A DNA stretch of 64,000 bases from Spirochaeta lutea (GTDB lineage: Bacteria; Spirochaetota; Spirochaetia; DSM-27196; Salinispiraceae): assembly GCF_000758165.1 (NCBI RefSeq), contig NZ_JNUP01000023.1, positions 1-64,000 on the forward strand, written 5' to 3'. Positions 55,112-62,479 of this stretch are shown piece by piece; position 1 is the first letter of the stretch; each line of letters begins with the position of its first letter. The notes beneath the pieces are model-generated. The model made no database searches. It had not been told where the DNA came from and saw only the letters and a program-made list of their open reading frames with translations. A program made the position numbers and the translations under genes.

Positions 55112-55762
55112 ATGGACTTTTTATTATTGTTGCTTCTAAATATTGCGACCATGGCGGTGCTTTATCTCATATTACGGCATAGGATACGCAAGGAATTTAA
55201 CAGTACCAAATTCATTGATGACATGGAGCGTGAGGTAGGTGCCATCGTCACCGAAATGAATCAAACCACCGAACGGAACATTCAGCTTATCGAGCATAAA
55301 TTGTCATCTTTACGGGAAGTATCAAAGCATGCAGAAGCATTATTGGTTCGTGGACGGGAAGAATTAGACCATCAAACCACCAAACTAGAGCGTTACCGAA
55401 ACCTTGGGCGCAAGCACTCGGTTGTTCCCGCCACCCCAGCGGAGAACTCTGATTCCAGGGGCCCCATCCATCAAGGACAGCATCATCCGCAGCAGCGAAC
55501 CACCCCAGGCTCAGGTAGTTCCTTGCCTGCGGAGATGGTTCAGGAACATTCACAGGTTCTTAAACAATCCGGCCCTTCCACCCAGCGGTCCAAGTCCGAT
55601 GATAACAATCCACCCGGTGCTCAAAACCCAGAATCCAGGGAAGCCCGGAAGGCTCAGGTATTAACCCTGTATCACCAAGGCCAGGATCCCCAGCATATTG
55701 CTGAAACCACTGGATTCACCCTTGGAGAGATTGAGTTGATTATCGCCCTGATGCGGCGATAG
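55112..55762 (+). CDS. Membrane-anchored hypothetical with C-terminal helix-turn-helix-like end
   Basis: The 216-residue protein has an N-terminal membrane helix (about residues 2-21), a coiled coil (about 35-100) and a disordered Pro/Gln/Ser-rich middle. It ends in about 35 residues (VLTLYHQGQDPQHIAETTGF through GEIELIIALMRR) that look like a sigma-70 region-4/HTH-type helical pair. The DUF6115-type layout of Gram-positive flagellar operons (membrane helix, coil, HTH end) is similar. No function is known. Confidence 0.65.
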   Translation: MDFLLLLLLNIATMAVLYLILRHRIRKEFNSTKFIDDMEREVGAIVTEMNQTTERNIQLIEHKLSSLREVSKHAEALLVRGREELDHQTTKLERYRNLGRKHSVVPATPAENSDSRGPIHQGQHHPQQRTTPGSGSSLPAEMVQEHSQVLKQSGPSTQRSKSDDNNPPGAQNPESREARKAQVLTLYHQGQDPQHIAETTGFTLGEIELIIALMRR

Positions 55763-55816
55763 CCCGATGAGGGGTGGATTGTTGGGATACGGTTCGAACA
55801 GGGAAAAAAGACAACC

Positions 55817-57712
55817 ATGGAATTAAAAGAGCGGTTTATACAGGATATTTCGGGATTATTCTCCCAGCTGCGGCATCTATTGGACCATCAACAATTTGGT
55901 TCAGTAGATACGGTGCTGTTGCAGCAAAGTCACGCGTTAAAATCCCTGGCCCTTCAGGTTGGGGAACCCGGGCTTGCCAAACACATTCATACCTTGGAGG
56001 GGTTGCTACAAGGAATAATGAAGGGCATTGAGTCTCCGAGCTCCCAGGAAGTAGATCTGATTAACCGCCTTGAGCGGCAGTTCCTCATCGCGGCGGATCA
56101 GGTGGATCAGTTACGAAACGACCCATCCATGGGTTCCGGAAATGAATCATTACCAGGGGCGATTTCTTCTCCAGGGGGTGCAGGCATCCCTGGTGGGGAT
56201 TATCAGGGCTGTACCTTGAACGATCCCATTCTCCGGACCCTTGTATCCCGCTTGGAGACTAACCTGGAGGGCATTTTCCGATTGATATCCCGGGGATATA
56301 CCTGCTACACAGCCCTGTATTACCTATCTGCCGGCTCATCATCACCGAGATTTCAGCAGCTCAAAATCACCCTGGAACAACAATACCCCGTAGCACATAC
56401 CAGCTTTCTGGCCCAGGAACGGTTCGCAGGGGTTGTGTTCTCTAGTCCCGTTGATCCCACCGAGGATTTAGGCGAGATTGTTGTCCCGGGAATATTTCTG
56501 GTAGAGATTCGGGCCATGAGCTACCAAGACTTGCTGCGGCACCGCCTCGGCATTGCTTTGGATCTACCCCTGAATACCGAACGGGAGGATCCTGGTGCCT
56601 TAGTGAAGCGGCTTTATTCTTTGGTACTGAACCAAAGCCGGTCATTGGGGAAGACGGTGCATCCACGAATTGTTGGCGAGTTGAACCTGGAAACCCATAT
56701 CGCGGATACCGTGGAAGCAATACTCGGGCAGCTTGTATCCAATGCGCTGGAACATGGAATCGAATCCCTTGAAACCCGCCTTGCCCGGGGTAAGGATCCC
56801 GAGGGGCAGCTGACGGTGATCTTCCAACGCTTCATTCAAGAACACGTCATAATCCTGGAGGATGATGGCGGGGGTGATTCTACTGGTGACAGCCCGAAGA
56901 ATCTACTCCAGGACTCTGATGGGGCCCCTGACACGCCGGTGGTGGGAGATGGTGAAAACACCGCTAGTTCCTTGACGGCAACCGGGGATCCTCCTAAGAC
57001 CTCAGCAGGAAGGGCAACAATTCCCCAAGAGCCTCTATCCGGCCACAGTCTTGGCAAGGGAACGGTACAGTGGCAGGTTCAGACCCTTCTGCAGGGCAGC
57101 TACTCCTACACCAGCGAACCCCGTCGCGGTACCCGAATACGCATCGGAATTCCCCGCGCCCTGGGCAGTCTCCATGTCTTTCTCATTCGAGTAAAGGATC
57201 AGGCCCTGGCATTACCCATGGCCAGGGTCCTGGAACCCTTACACCGCCTAGGCTTAGCCAGACCACGCCGCATCTCAGCCCAATGGTTTGGTCTGTGGGA
57301 GCACCGACTCTTTCAGATTCTTGAATGTGAAAAGATTCTTGGGGATTCAATTGCCACCGGTCAAAGTCGGTTCCCCGCCATCCCCGGATCGGCCGGCCTA
57401 CCCAGAGATCTGGACTTAGCTGAGAGTCCTCGGAGTCCACAATCCACTGGACAAACCTCCAAAGGCTATTATCCCGATTCAGCCGGATGTCGGCTCATGG
57501 TGCGTCCCGTACCGGAGCTTCAGGAGGAATCCATGGATCAGCCAAGCCTGCTTCTTTCCTGGGGAGCCGAATCGGCACGTATTCTACTCATTGATGAATT
57601 CCTTGGCTTAGAGGTCCTGGCGGCTGGTCCCCGGTATCACCAGACCGGTTCTGTCTACAGTCAACATACCCGTTCGTGGATTCCGGTAATTGCTGGATTC
57701 CTAAATTCCTGA
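55817..57712 (+). CDS. Divergent CheA-like histidine kinase
   Basis: The 631-residue protein has the order of a CheA kinase but in altered form. An Hpt (P1) domain at residues 1-75 has the phospho-acceptor-like His39 in SHALKSLALQVGEPG. A middle part is of unclear type (about 80-265). A P4-like ATPase has N-box N309 and H313 (LVSNALEHGIES), G1 DDGGG (349-353) and a G2-like SGHSLGKGTV near 406, with a ~50-residue Ser/Gly/Pro insert in place of the usual ATP lid. A CheW-like P5 part follows from about 445. P3 is not recognisable. It is the last gene of the flagellar cluster. Confidence 0.75.
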   Translation: MELKERFIQDISGLFSQLRHLLDHQQFGSVDTVLLQQSHALKSLALQVGEPGLAKHIHTLEGLLQGIMKGIESPSSQEVDLINRLERQFLIAADQVDQLRNDPSMGSGNESLPGAISSPGGAGIPGGDYQGCTLNDPILRTLVSRLETNLEGIFRLISRGYTCYTALYYLSAGSSSPRFQQLKITLEQQYPVAHTSFLAQERFAGVVFSSPVDPTEDLGEIVVPGIFLVEIRAMSYQDLLRHRLGIALDLPLNTEREDPGALVKRLYSLVLNQSRSLGKTVHPRIVGELNLETHIADTVEAILGQLVSNALEHGIESLETRLARGKDPEGQLTVIFQRFIQEHVIILEDDGGGDSTGDSPKNLLQDSDGAPDTPVVGDGENTASSLTATGDPPKTSAGRATIPQEPLSGHSLGKGTVQWQVQTLLQGSYSYTSEPRRGTRIRIGIPRALGSLHVFLIRVKDQALALPMARVLEPLHRLGLARPRRISAQWFGLWEHRLFQILECEKILGDSIATGQSRFPAIPGSAGLPRDLDLAESPRSPQSTGQTSKGYYPDSAGCRLMVRPVPELQEESMDQPSLLLSWGAESARILLIDEFLGLEVLAAGPRYHQTGSVYSQHTRSWIPVIAGFLNS

Positions 57713-58047
57713 TTCCTAATTCTAATTCCAAAAGCGAGTTCTAGTGCCTAGGTACCGTGCGGTATAATTGGATACCTCAAACAGCTAGATCGCGCGCAGA
57801 AGGTTGTACACTACACCGGATATAGGGGAGCAATCAATGATTCCACCCATGGGCGGTGTCGCCGGGGTGCAAAGTTACAACCTTTTGCGCACTATAAAAC
57901 CTTTACGCTCGAGGAACAGACTACTGTCATTACCGTTGGTGGGCATGTTAATCAGTCAATGACTGTCTCAAGTATTGTTTTTAGCCCTTGTACGAGCACT
58001 AGGTTTTTAGGTGTGCCTGATAGGCAACCCTGGCAATAAAAATTCTG
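57713..58047. other. Gap between the CheA-like gene and the YtrA operon
   Basis: No gene is visible here. Bases 57713-57791 show only a weak AGGTA/TACCT repeat (57750-57777) and no clear terminator. The ~100-bp inverted-repeat element follows (57792-57892), then about 150 bases with nothing recognised before the promoter at 58048. Confidence 0.5.
57792..57892. repeat. 101-bp element with terminal inverted repeats (copy B)
   Basis: The ends GCGCAGAAGGTTGTA (57794-57808) and TACAACCTTTTGCGC (57876-57890) are inverted copies with 14 of 15 bases matching. The 101 bases align with copy C (60010-60109) at about 73 positions by hand, including the interior CCGGGGTG. The right end continues to CACTA, as in the 20-mer at 39934. 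No coding sequence is inside. It looks like a small non-autonomous mobile element or structured repeat. The left flank is TC, the right TA. Confidence 0.75.
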
Positions 58048-58076
58048 TTGACACCCGGTGCAAAACTGTGCATATT
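58048..58076 (+). promoter_or_regulatory. Promoter of the ytr-type operon
   Basis: A perfect TTGACA (58048-58053) is followed after 17 bases by CATATT (58071-58076, 4 of 6 to consensus). The -10 box lies inside the 19-bp palindrome described next, so a bound repressor would block RNA polymerase. Confidence 0.65.
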
Positions 58077-58086
58077 GAATATACAC
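58068..58086. promoter_or_regulatory. 19-bp operator-like palindrome
   Basis: GTGCATATTGAATATACAC is palindromic about its central G, with a single mismatched pair (C at position 4, A at position 16). It covers the -10 box and start site. The operon encodes a YtrA-type GntR regulator, so this is the likely autoregulatory operator. Binding itself is inferred. Confidence 0.65.
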
Positions 58087-58109
58087 AATATTACATCGGG
58101 GAGATTGAA

Positions 58110-58976
58110 ATGGCTATACTACATGTAGAGGGGCTTCACAAGCGGTACCCGGCATTTCACCTAAAGGATGTGTCGTTTACCCTGGAACCTGGATACATTA
58201 TGGGATTCATCGGGGCCAACGGCGCAGGTAAAACCACCACACTGAAGTCCATTGTGAATCTGGTTAAGAAGGACAGTGGTAGGGTTTCCATACTGGGAAA
58301 AGACTTCGCCAAGAACGAAATTGAGCTTAAGCAGGAGCTCGGGTACATGTTTGGCGGTGTTGATTACTATGCCAAGACAAAAATTAAAACCATCACCGAC
58401 GTGGTGCGTCGTTTCTACGTCAACTGGGATGAGCGGCTCTACCGGGAGTACATGAACCGGTTTTCTCTTGACGAGAGCAAGAAGGTATCAGAACTAAGCA
58501 GCGGAATGCGTATCAAATATTCCCTGACCCTGGCTCTATCACATCATGCCAAACTGCTTCTCCTGGATGAGCCCACCAGTGGCCTTGATCCTGTGGCCCG
58601 GGACAATCTCCTGGAATTATTCCAAGAGCTCATCGAAGACGGGGAGCGCAGTATTCTCTTCTCCACCCACATTACCAGCGACTTAGAGAAATGTGCCGAC
58701 TACATCACTTATATTGAAAACGGTCGGATTATAGAGAGCCGGACAAAAGATGATCTCATCGCCTCCTACCGTCTGGTGAAGGGCACCCAGGCTCATCTCC
58801 AGGGGTTGGTCCCAGGTCTGATCGCCTATAAGAGTAACGCCTTTGGGTTTACCGGCCTTATCCATACCGCCGATCTAGGCAACCACACCGACCTAGCCGT
58901 GGAGGCCCCATCCCTTGAGGACATCATGATTTACTACGCGAAAAAGGAGGCAGAACATGTTACATCTGCTGTATAA
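58110..58976 (+). CDS. ABC transporter ATP-binding protein (YtrB-like)
   Basis: The 288-residue ATPase has Walker A GANGAGKT at residues 35-42, a LSSGM ABC signature in place of the usual LSGGQ, and Walker B LLLLDEPTSG. It is an exporter-type subunit like those in ytr operons. ATG 58110 is used because GGGGAG lies at 58098-58103; a frame opening at 58011 covers the promoter and operator and cannot be the start. It overlaps the permease gene by 20 bases. Substrate unknown; cell-wall antibiotic stress is the usual trigger in relatives. Confidence 0.9.
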   Translation: MAILHVEGLHKRYPAFHLKDVSFTLEPGYIMGFIGANGAGKTTTLKSIVNLVKKDSGRVSILGKDFAKNEIELKQELGYMFGGVDYYAKTKIKTITDVVRRFYVNWDERLYREYMNRFSLDESKKVSELSSGMRIKYSLTLALSHHAKLLLLDEPTSGLDPVARDNLLELFQELIEDGERSILFSTHITSDLEKCADYITYIENGRIIESRTKDDLIASYRLVKGTQAHLQGLVPGLIAYKSNAFGFTGLIHTADLGNHTDLAVEAPSLEDIMIYYAKKEAEHVTSAV

Positions 58977-59595
58977 AGAATTCCGCCTTTCCATTCATCC
59001 CCTCTTTTTCCTCATCCTTCTCTGCGGTACCTTGCTGCTGATACCTCAATGGGTATTTTTTGTGGCCATGATGTACCTATTGTTTATCGCCGTGCCGAAC
59101 ATCTTTATCACCGGGAAGGCTCAGAACGATCTGGTTTTTTCGGTAATGTTGCCAGTGCGTAAGCGGGACGTGGTAAAATCACGCATCCTATCCATAGCCA
59201 TACTTCAGATCCTGCAAATTCTTGTTGCGGTCCCATTCGCGATCCTCAATATCAAACTCTACCAGGCAGAGAATTTTTTGCTGGATCCCAATTTTTCATT
59301 TTTTGGGTTTGTATTCGCCATGTATGCCGTTCACAATGTGGTTTTCTTTCCACTCTTCTACAAAACCGGGTATAAGATCGGAATCCCCTCCATGGCAGGC
59401 ATTGCTGCTGCCGTTCTTTTTGCCACCACTGTGGAGTTTGCGATACTATTTGTACCGGCCTTAAAGGTTCTGGATGGATTCGGACATCTTGCACCACAGC
59501 TCTGGCTCCTATCGGCGGGGATTTTGTTCTTTGTGATCATCAATATGGTGGCGTACCGGATCTCTGCTCGGCGGTTTACGAACATTGATCTATGA
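58957..59595 (+). CDS. ABC-2 type permease subunit
   Basis: A 212-residue membrane protein with about six helices, some broken by short loops, of the ABC2_membrane family that pairs with YtrB-type ATPases. No soluble domain is seen. It starts inside the end of the ATPase gene and its stop overlaps the regulator ATG by four bases, so all three are translated as one unit. It probably forms a homodimer or pairs with a second permease elsewhere. Confidence 0.85.
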   Translation: MLHLLYKEFRLSIHPLFFLILLCGTLLLIPQWVFFVAMMYLLFIAVPNIFITGKAQNDLVFSVMLPVRKRDVVKSRILSIAILQILQILVAVPFAILNIKLYQAENFLLDPNFSFFGFVFAMYAVHNVVFFPLFYKTGYKIGIPSMAGIAAAVLFATTVEFAILFVPALKVLDGFGHLAPQLWLLSAGILFFVIINMVAYRISARRFTNIDL

Positions 59596-59963
59596 TTGAT
59601 CTTGTCATCTCCGGCGCCTCGGATAAGCCCATATACCAACAGATAGTTGACCAGTTGAGCGGACAGATTGTCCGGGGGGAGCTTGAGCCGGGAACCATGT
59701 TACCACCCATCCGCACTGTGGCAAAGGAGTTGCGAATCAGTGTAATCACCATTAAAAAGGCTTGGGAGGAGCTCGAACACCTGGGGTTCATCTATACCAT
59801 GGTAGGGCGGGGTTGCTTCGTGGCAAACCTATCAACCAGAGAGATCAAAGACAAGCGAAGTATTCTCATGGAAGAAAAGATCGCAAAGGATATTACCTAC
59901 TACAAATCTCTTGGGGTTACATTGGATGAGATCATTGAAGCAATTAGAAAGGGTTATGGTTAG
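59592..59963 (+). CDS. GntR-family regulator, YtrA subfamily
   Basis: The 123-residue protein has a full N-terminal winged helix (residues 10-75: IYQQIVDQLSGQIVRGELEPG, then LPPIRTVAKELRISVITIKKAWEELEHLG, given in part) and only a short C-terminal dimer tail, the mark of the YtrA subfamily. It lacks a ligand domain. It probably represses the ABC operon through the palindrome at 58068-58086. A relaxed TAA/TAG stop precedes a repeat element. Confidence 0.93.
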   Translation: MIDLVISGASDKPIYQQIVDQLSGQIVRGELEPGTMLPPIRTVAKELRISVITIKKAWEELEHLGFIYTMVGRGCFVANLSTREIKDKRSILMEEKIAKDITYYKSLGVTLDEIIEAIRKGYG

Positions 59964-60009
59964 GCCTCAATTCAAGCCCCCAGGTTAAGCATCGGGTATT
60001 CAATTCTTA

Positions 60010-60109
60010 GTGCGCATAGGATTGTAAGCTACACTAGATGTAGTGACGCAACCAGGATTTCTACCCTTGGATGGTGCCGCCGGGGTGAAGAGTCAAAACT
60101 TTTGCACAC
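60010..60109. repeat. 100-bp element with decayed inverted repeats (copy C)
   Basis: The ends GTGCGCATAGGATTGTAA (60010-60027) and TCAAAACTTTTGCACAC (60093-60109) are imperfect inverted copies. It aligns with copy B over its whole length. TA flanks both sides (60008-60009 and 60110-60111), as a TA target-site duplication would. It lies 46 bases after the regulator gene. No coding sequence. Confidence 0.75.
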
Positions 60110-60190
60110 TAACTATCCAATTGGGCATAGAATTGGCTTTAAAACCGGCTGCATGGAAATTAAGTGCTTACAGGATAATGATTTGGGCAT

Positions 60191-60229
60191 AAAAAAACGG
60201 TATGCCTGGACGTCTGGGTGCATACCGTT
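60191..60229 (-). terminator. Rho-independent terminator of the minus-strand operon
   Basis: AACGGTATGC (60196-60205) and GCATACCGTT (60220-60229) form a perfect 10-bp stem with a 14-base loop. On the minus strand the stem is followed by seven T residues (bases 60191-60197). It lies 349 bases past the stop of the Maf-like gene, leaving a long 3-prime untranslated region. Confidence 0.8.
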
Positions 60230-60331
60230 AGGGAGAGGGGCAACCCTCCCATACTAATAAGGATCGGGCGGGAAGGGCCGAAACTTTAACAGAAATCCTA
60301 GGAAGTTCTTCTGATTTGCGTCCATACAAAG

Positions 60332-60489
60332 GTTTTCCAAAATCGCTACACAATTTTGGAAAACGGGGCGGCGGGCAAGCCCGCCAGCTGTCCTCGGTTG
60401 CTTCGCAACTTCGGACAACTGGCTGGTATCAACAATGTCTCGGTCAAGCCTGCGGCTTACCAAAGCCACTACGGATACCCGCCGCCCCG
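60332..60489. other. Multi-branched hairpin element
   Basis: A perfect 12-bp stem GTTTTCCAAAAT/ATTTTGGAAAAC (60332-60343/60353-60364) abuts a ~126-base element closed by perfect 12-bp arms (60364-60375 and 60478-60489, GGGGCGGCGGG type). Inside are a 41-base hairpin (60383-60393 pairing 60413-60423 with an inner GTTGC/GCAAC), a GGTATC/GATACC stem (60425-60430/60474-60479) and an AAGCC/GGCTT hairpin (60446-60458). It lies in the presumed 3-prime untranslated region of the minus-strand operon. It looks like a structured RNA or a DNA repeat; it matches no RNA family I know. Confidence 0.6.
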
Positions 60490-60577
60490 GTGTATACAAG
60501 ACGGGCCCCGAAGGCTGCACAATCGTGTTAAACCCTGAGGGGATTCTCGGGATGTTGCCATGAGGAATGCGGAACCG

Positions 60578-62479
60578 TTAGGGTGTTTGGTTTCGGCTTT
60601 TTTCTATGATACTCAGCAGCCACTGGGCGGCATCGTGTAAGCCTTCATACAGGTCCCGGCTGCGTTCCAGGGATTCACGGAATGTCCGAGCAGGGGGCTG
60701 ATTGACCGTGGACTCCAAAATTTCCTGCATAAGCATTCCCACAACCCTGGTATGGGAAAGGGACGTGATGGCCTGATCCGCTTCTTCCAGGCTGGCTAAG
60801 ACCTCCTGGGTTCTCGGATCGTGTTCCGGGGTCGAACTCCCTGAATCCCCCTGAAGCAGGGGAATAAGGGCTGCTATTGCCCGGCGCGTTAGGGCCATTA
60901 ACCCTTCTGCATTAACATAAATATCCGCCATGATAGCCCTAGGGATATCCGACGCGGTTGATGAATCAAAGAGAGCGCCGTCCTTCCGTTGAGGAGATGC
61001 ATGGCTGTGCAGATAGGCTTTAATCTCCTGCATCCTCTCATCAATACTCGAACGAATGATCGGGTACTCTAGGAGCTCAGGGACTGTTCTCGAGGGAAAT
61101 TTACCGATGAATCTGCCTCGGGAACCGAGACGCATCACCTCGAAACCGGGTTTGTTTTGCATCTCAGAAATACGGTTTTCAAACCAGCCAGCATAGATAT
61201 CCATGCGCTTGTCTGAAAGTAGGGGGCGGCCCGCATGGTCAGAAACCAGACCAGGTGCTCCGCCCAGTAAAAAACCATAGGATTGGGTTTCGGTGGGGTT
61301 CAATCGGGTTCCCCCCTGGACCATGAGCTCCTCGCTCAGGCTGCCGAGAATGTGGGTTTGCATGTTTGGAAAGCCGAGATCCAACCCCAGGAGGGTAATG
61401 GATGAACAGCCAAGATGCCTGCAGAGATCCCATGCAGTGGTTGCCACACTTCCGCCGGCCCCAAGTTGCGTAAAACCCTCCAGCTTCTGTTCAAAACTCG
61501 AGCCAAGGGGTAATAAACTTCCGGTCAAAACCAGGTGTTTACAGCTCCGTAGAGCCCGGGGATGGCTGGATATCTCGCTGATAACCAGGGTTCGATCCAG
61601 GCTGGAATAATCCAGGTGCCGGGTATTCCAATACTGGGGATCCACCACAATCACGATATCCGGTGTCACCCCGGCACGCTCCAGGGCTGGCAGGGCGGTA
61701 TCTACCGCCACGATGAGAAACCGTACGGAAAGTTCTGCTAACCGGGGCAGAAACTCCTCCAGGGTAGGCCCGGCGGCTACCAGCAGGCTAGGGATCCCCG
61801 AGAACCGCTGTTGTAATGATTCAACCCGTCCGGCGCGTCCATAGAGGGGGAGGTTCAGCATGGTGTTCCTCACCCACAACCGCGCAAACCGCTTAATGGT
61901 GGCGGAATTAACCTGTCTCCGAGAGCTGATGCGTTCTAGGGTTCCAAGGACGGCAGCCCTCCAGGACTCGCCGTAGAAGAAGAACCCGGAGGTCTCAAAA
62001 TGGGTTATAACCCGGTGGGTGTAATCGGATAGAACGGTCTGTACGAGGTCGGATAGCTGTTGCTGTGAAATATCCGGGGCGATCAGATGAAAGCTGATAT
62101 TTTCCAGGGGAACCTCTAGTATCTCAGCCAAGGCGGCCCGGTGGGTCCCCAAGGCGAGGAGGTATGGGTGGTAGGGGCAGAGGATGATCAGGGGGTTTTC
62201 CGGGTAGGTTCTCCGCAGTTGAATCACCTCATACCCGATGCCAATGCCCAAGCAGAGTATCGGCGCATCCGGTGGAACCGGCCCCAGGGCCTGAACGCGT
62301 CGAGCGGTTTCTCCCCATGGATCCCGCCGGCTATGCAGCCAACGTCCTCGAACCTTGAGGCTCAGGCCGCCATCCCGGGTAGGCAAGAATTGATAATCAT
62401 CAGCCTGGGGCTCCCTGGTACGTGCAGGAAGGTTTTCCACGGCAGTCTCTACTAGTTGCAGCAGGGTAGGGCTATTCAC
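60578..62479 (-). CDS. Maf/DUF115-family protein (flagellin glycosylation candidate)
   Basis: The 633-residue protein has the MptE-like/DUF115 domain (about residues 205-400: LLVAAGPTLEEFLPRL, then ALERAGVTPDIVIVVDP and the GSVATTAWDLCRHLG region) after an N-terminal region with an ILCLGIGIGYEV Rossmann-like turn near residue 73. This is the layout of motility accessory factors that modify flagellin with nonulosonic sugars in several bacteria. The place 3 kb from the flagellar cluster supports that reading but the operon partner is a cell-wall PBP. It overlaps the upstream gene by four bases. Function is inference. Confidence 0.8.
   Translation of the reverse strand: MNSPTLLQLVETAVENLPARTREPQADDYQFLPTRDGGLSLKVRGRWLHSRRDPWGETARRVQALGPVPPDAPILCLGIGIGYEVIQLRRTYPENPLIILCPYHPYLLALGTHRAALAEILEVPLENISFHLIAPDISQQQLSDLVQTVLSDYTHRVITHFETSGFFFYGESWRAAVLGTLERISSRRQVNSATIKRFARLWVRNTMLNLPLYGRAGRVESLQQRFSGIPSLLVAAGPTLEEFLPRLAELSVRFLIVAVDTALPALERAGVTPDIVIVVDPQYWNTRHLDYSSLDRTLVISEISSHPRALRSCKHLVLTGSLLPLGSSFEQKLEGFTQLGAGGSVATTAWDLCRHLGCSSITLLGLDLGFPNMQTHILGSLSEELMVQGGTRLNPTETQSYGFLLGGAPGLVSDHAGRPLLSDKRMDIYAGWFENRISEMQNKPGFEVMRLGSRGRFIGKFPSRTVPELLEYPIIRSSIDERMQEIKAYLHSHASPQRKDGALFDSSTASDIPRAIMADIYVNAEGLMALTRRAIAALIPLLQGDSGSSTPEHDPRTQEVLASLEEADQAITSLSHTRVVGMLMQEILESTVNQPPARTFRESLERSRDLYEGLHDAAQWLLSIIEKSRNQTP

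Noticed and set aside
60364-60489. Integron attC site
   Set aside because: The arms are perfect and the length fits, but the core R-site consensus (RYYYAAC/GTTRRRY) is missing and there are no neighbouring cassettes or integrase. The two Xer genes are housekeeping-type.
60316-60538. Small open frames in the hairpin region
   Set aside because: They overlap the palindromes, have Arg/Pro/Gln-rich nonsense translations and no ribosome site.
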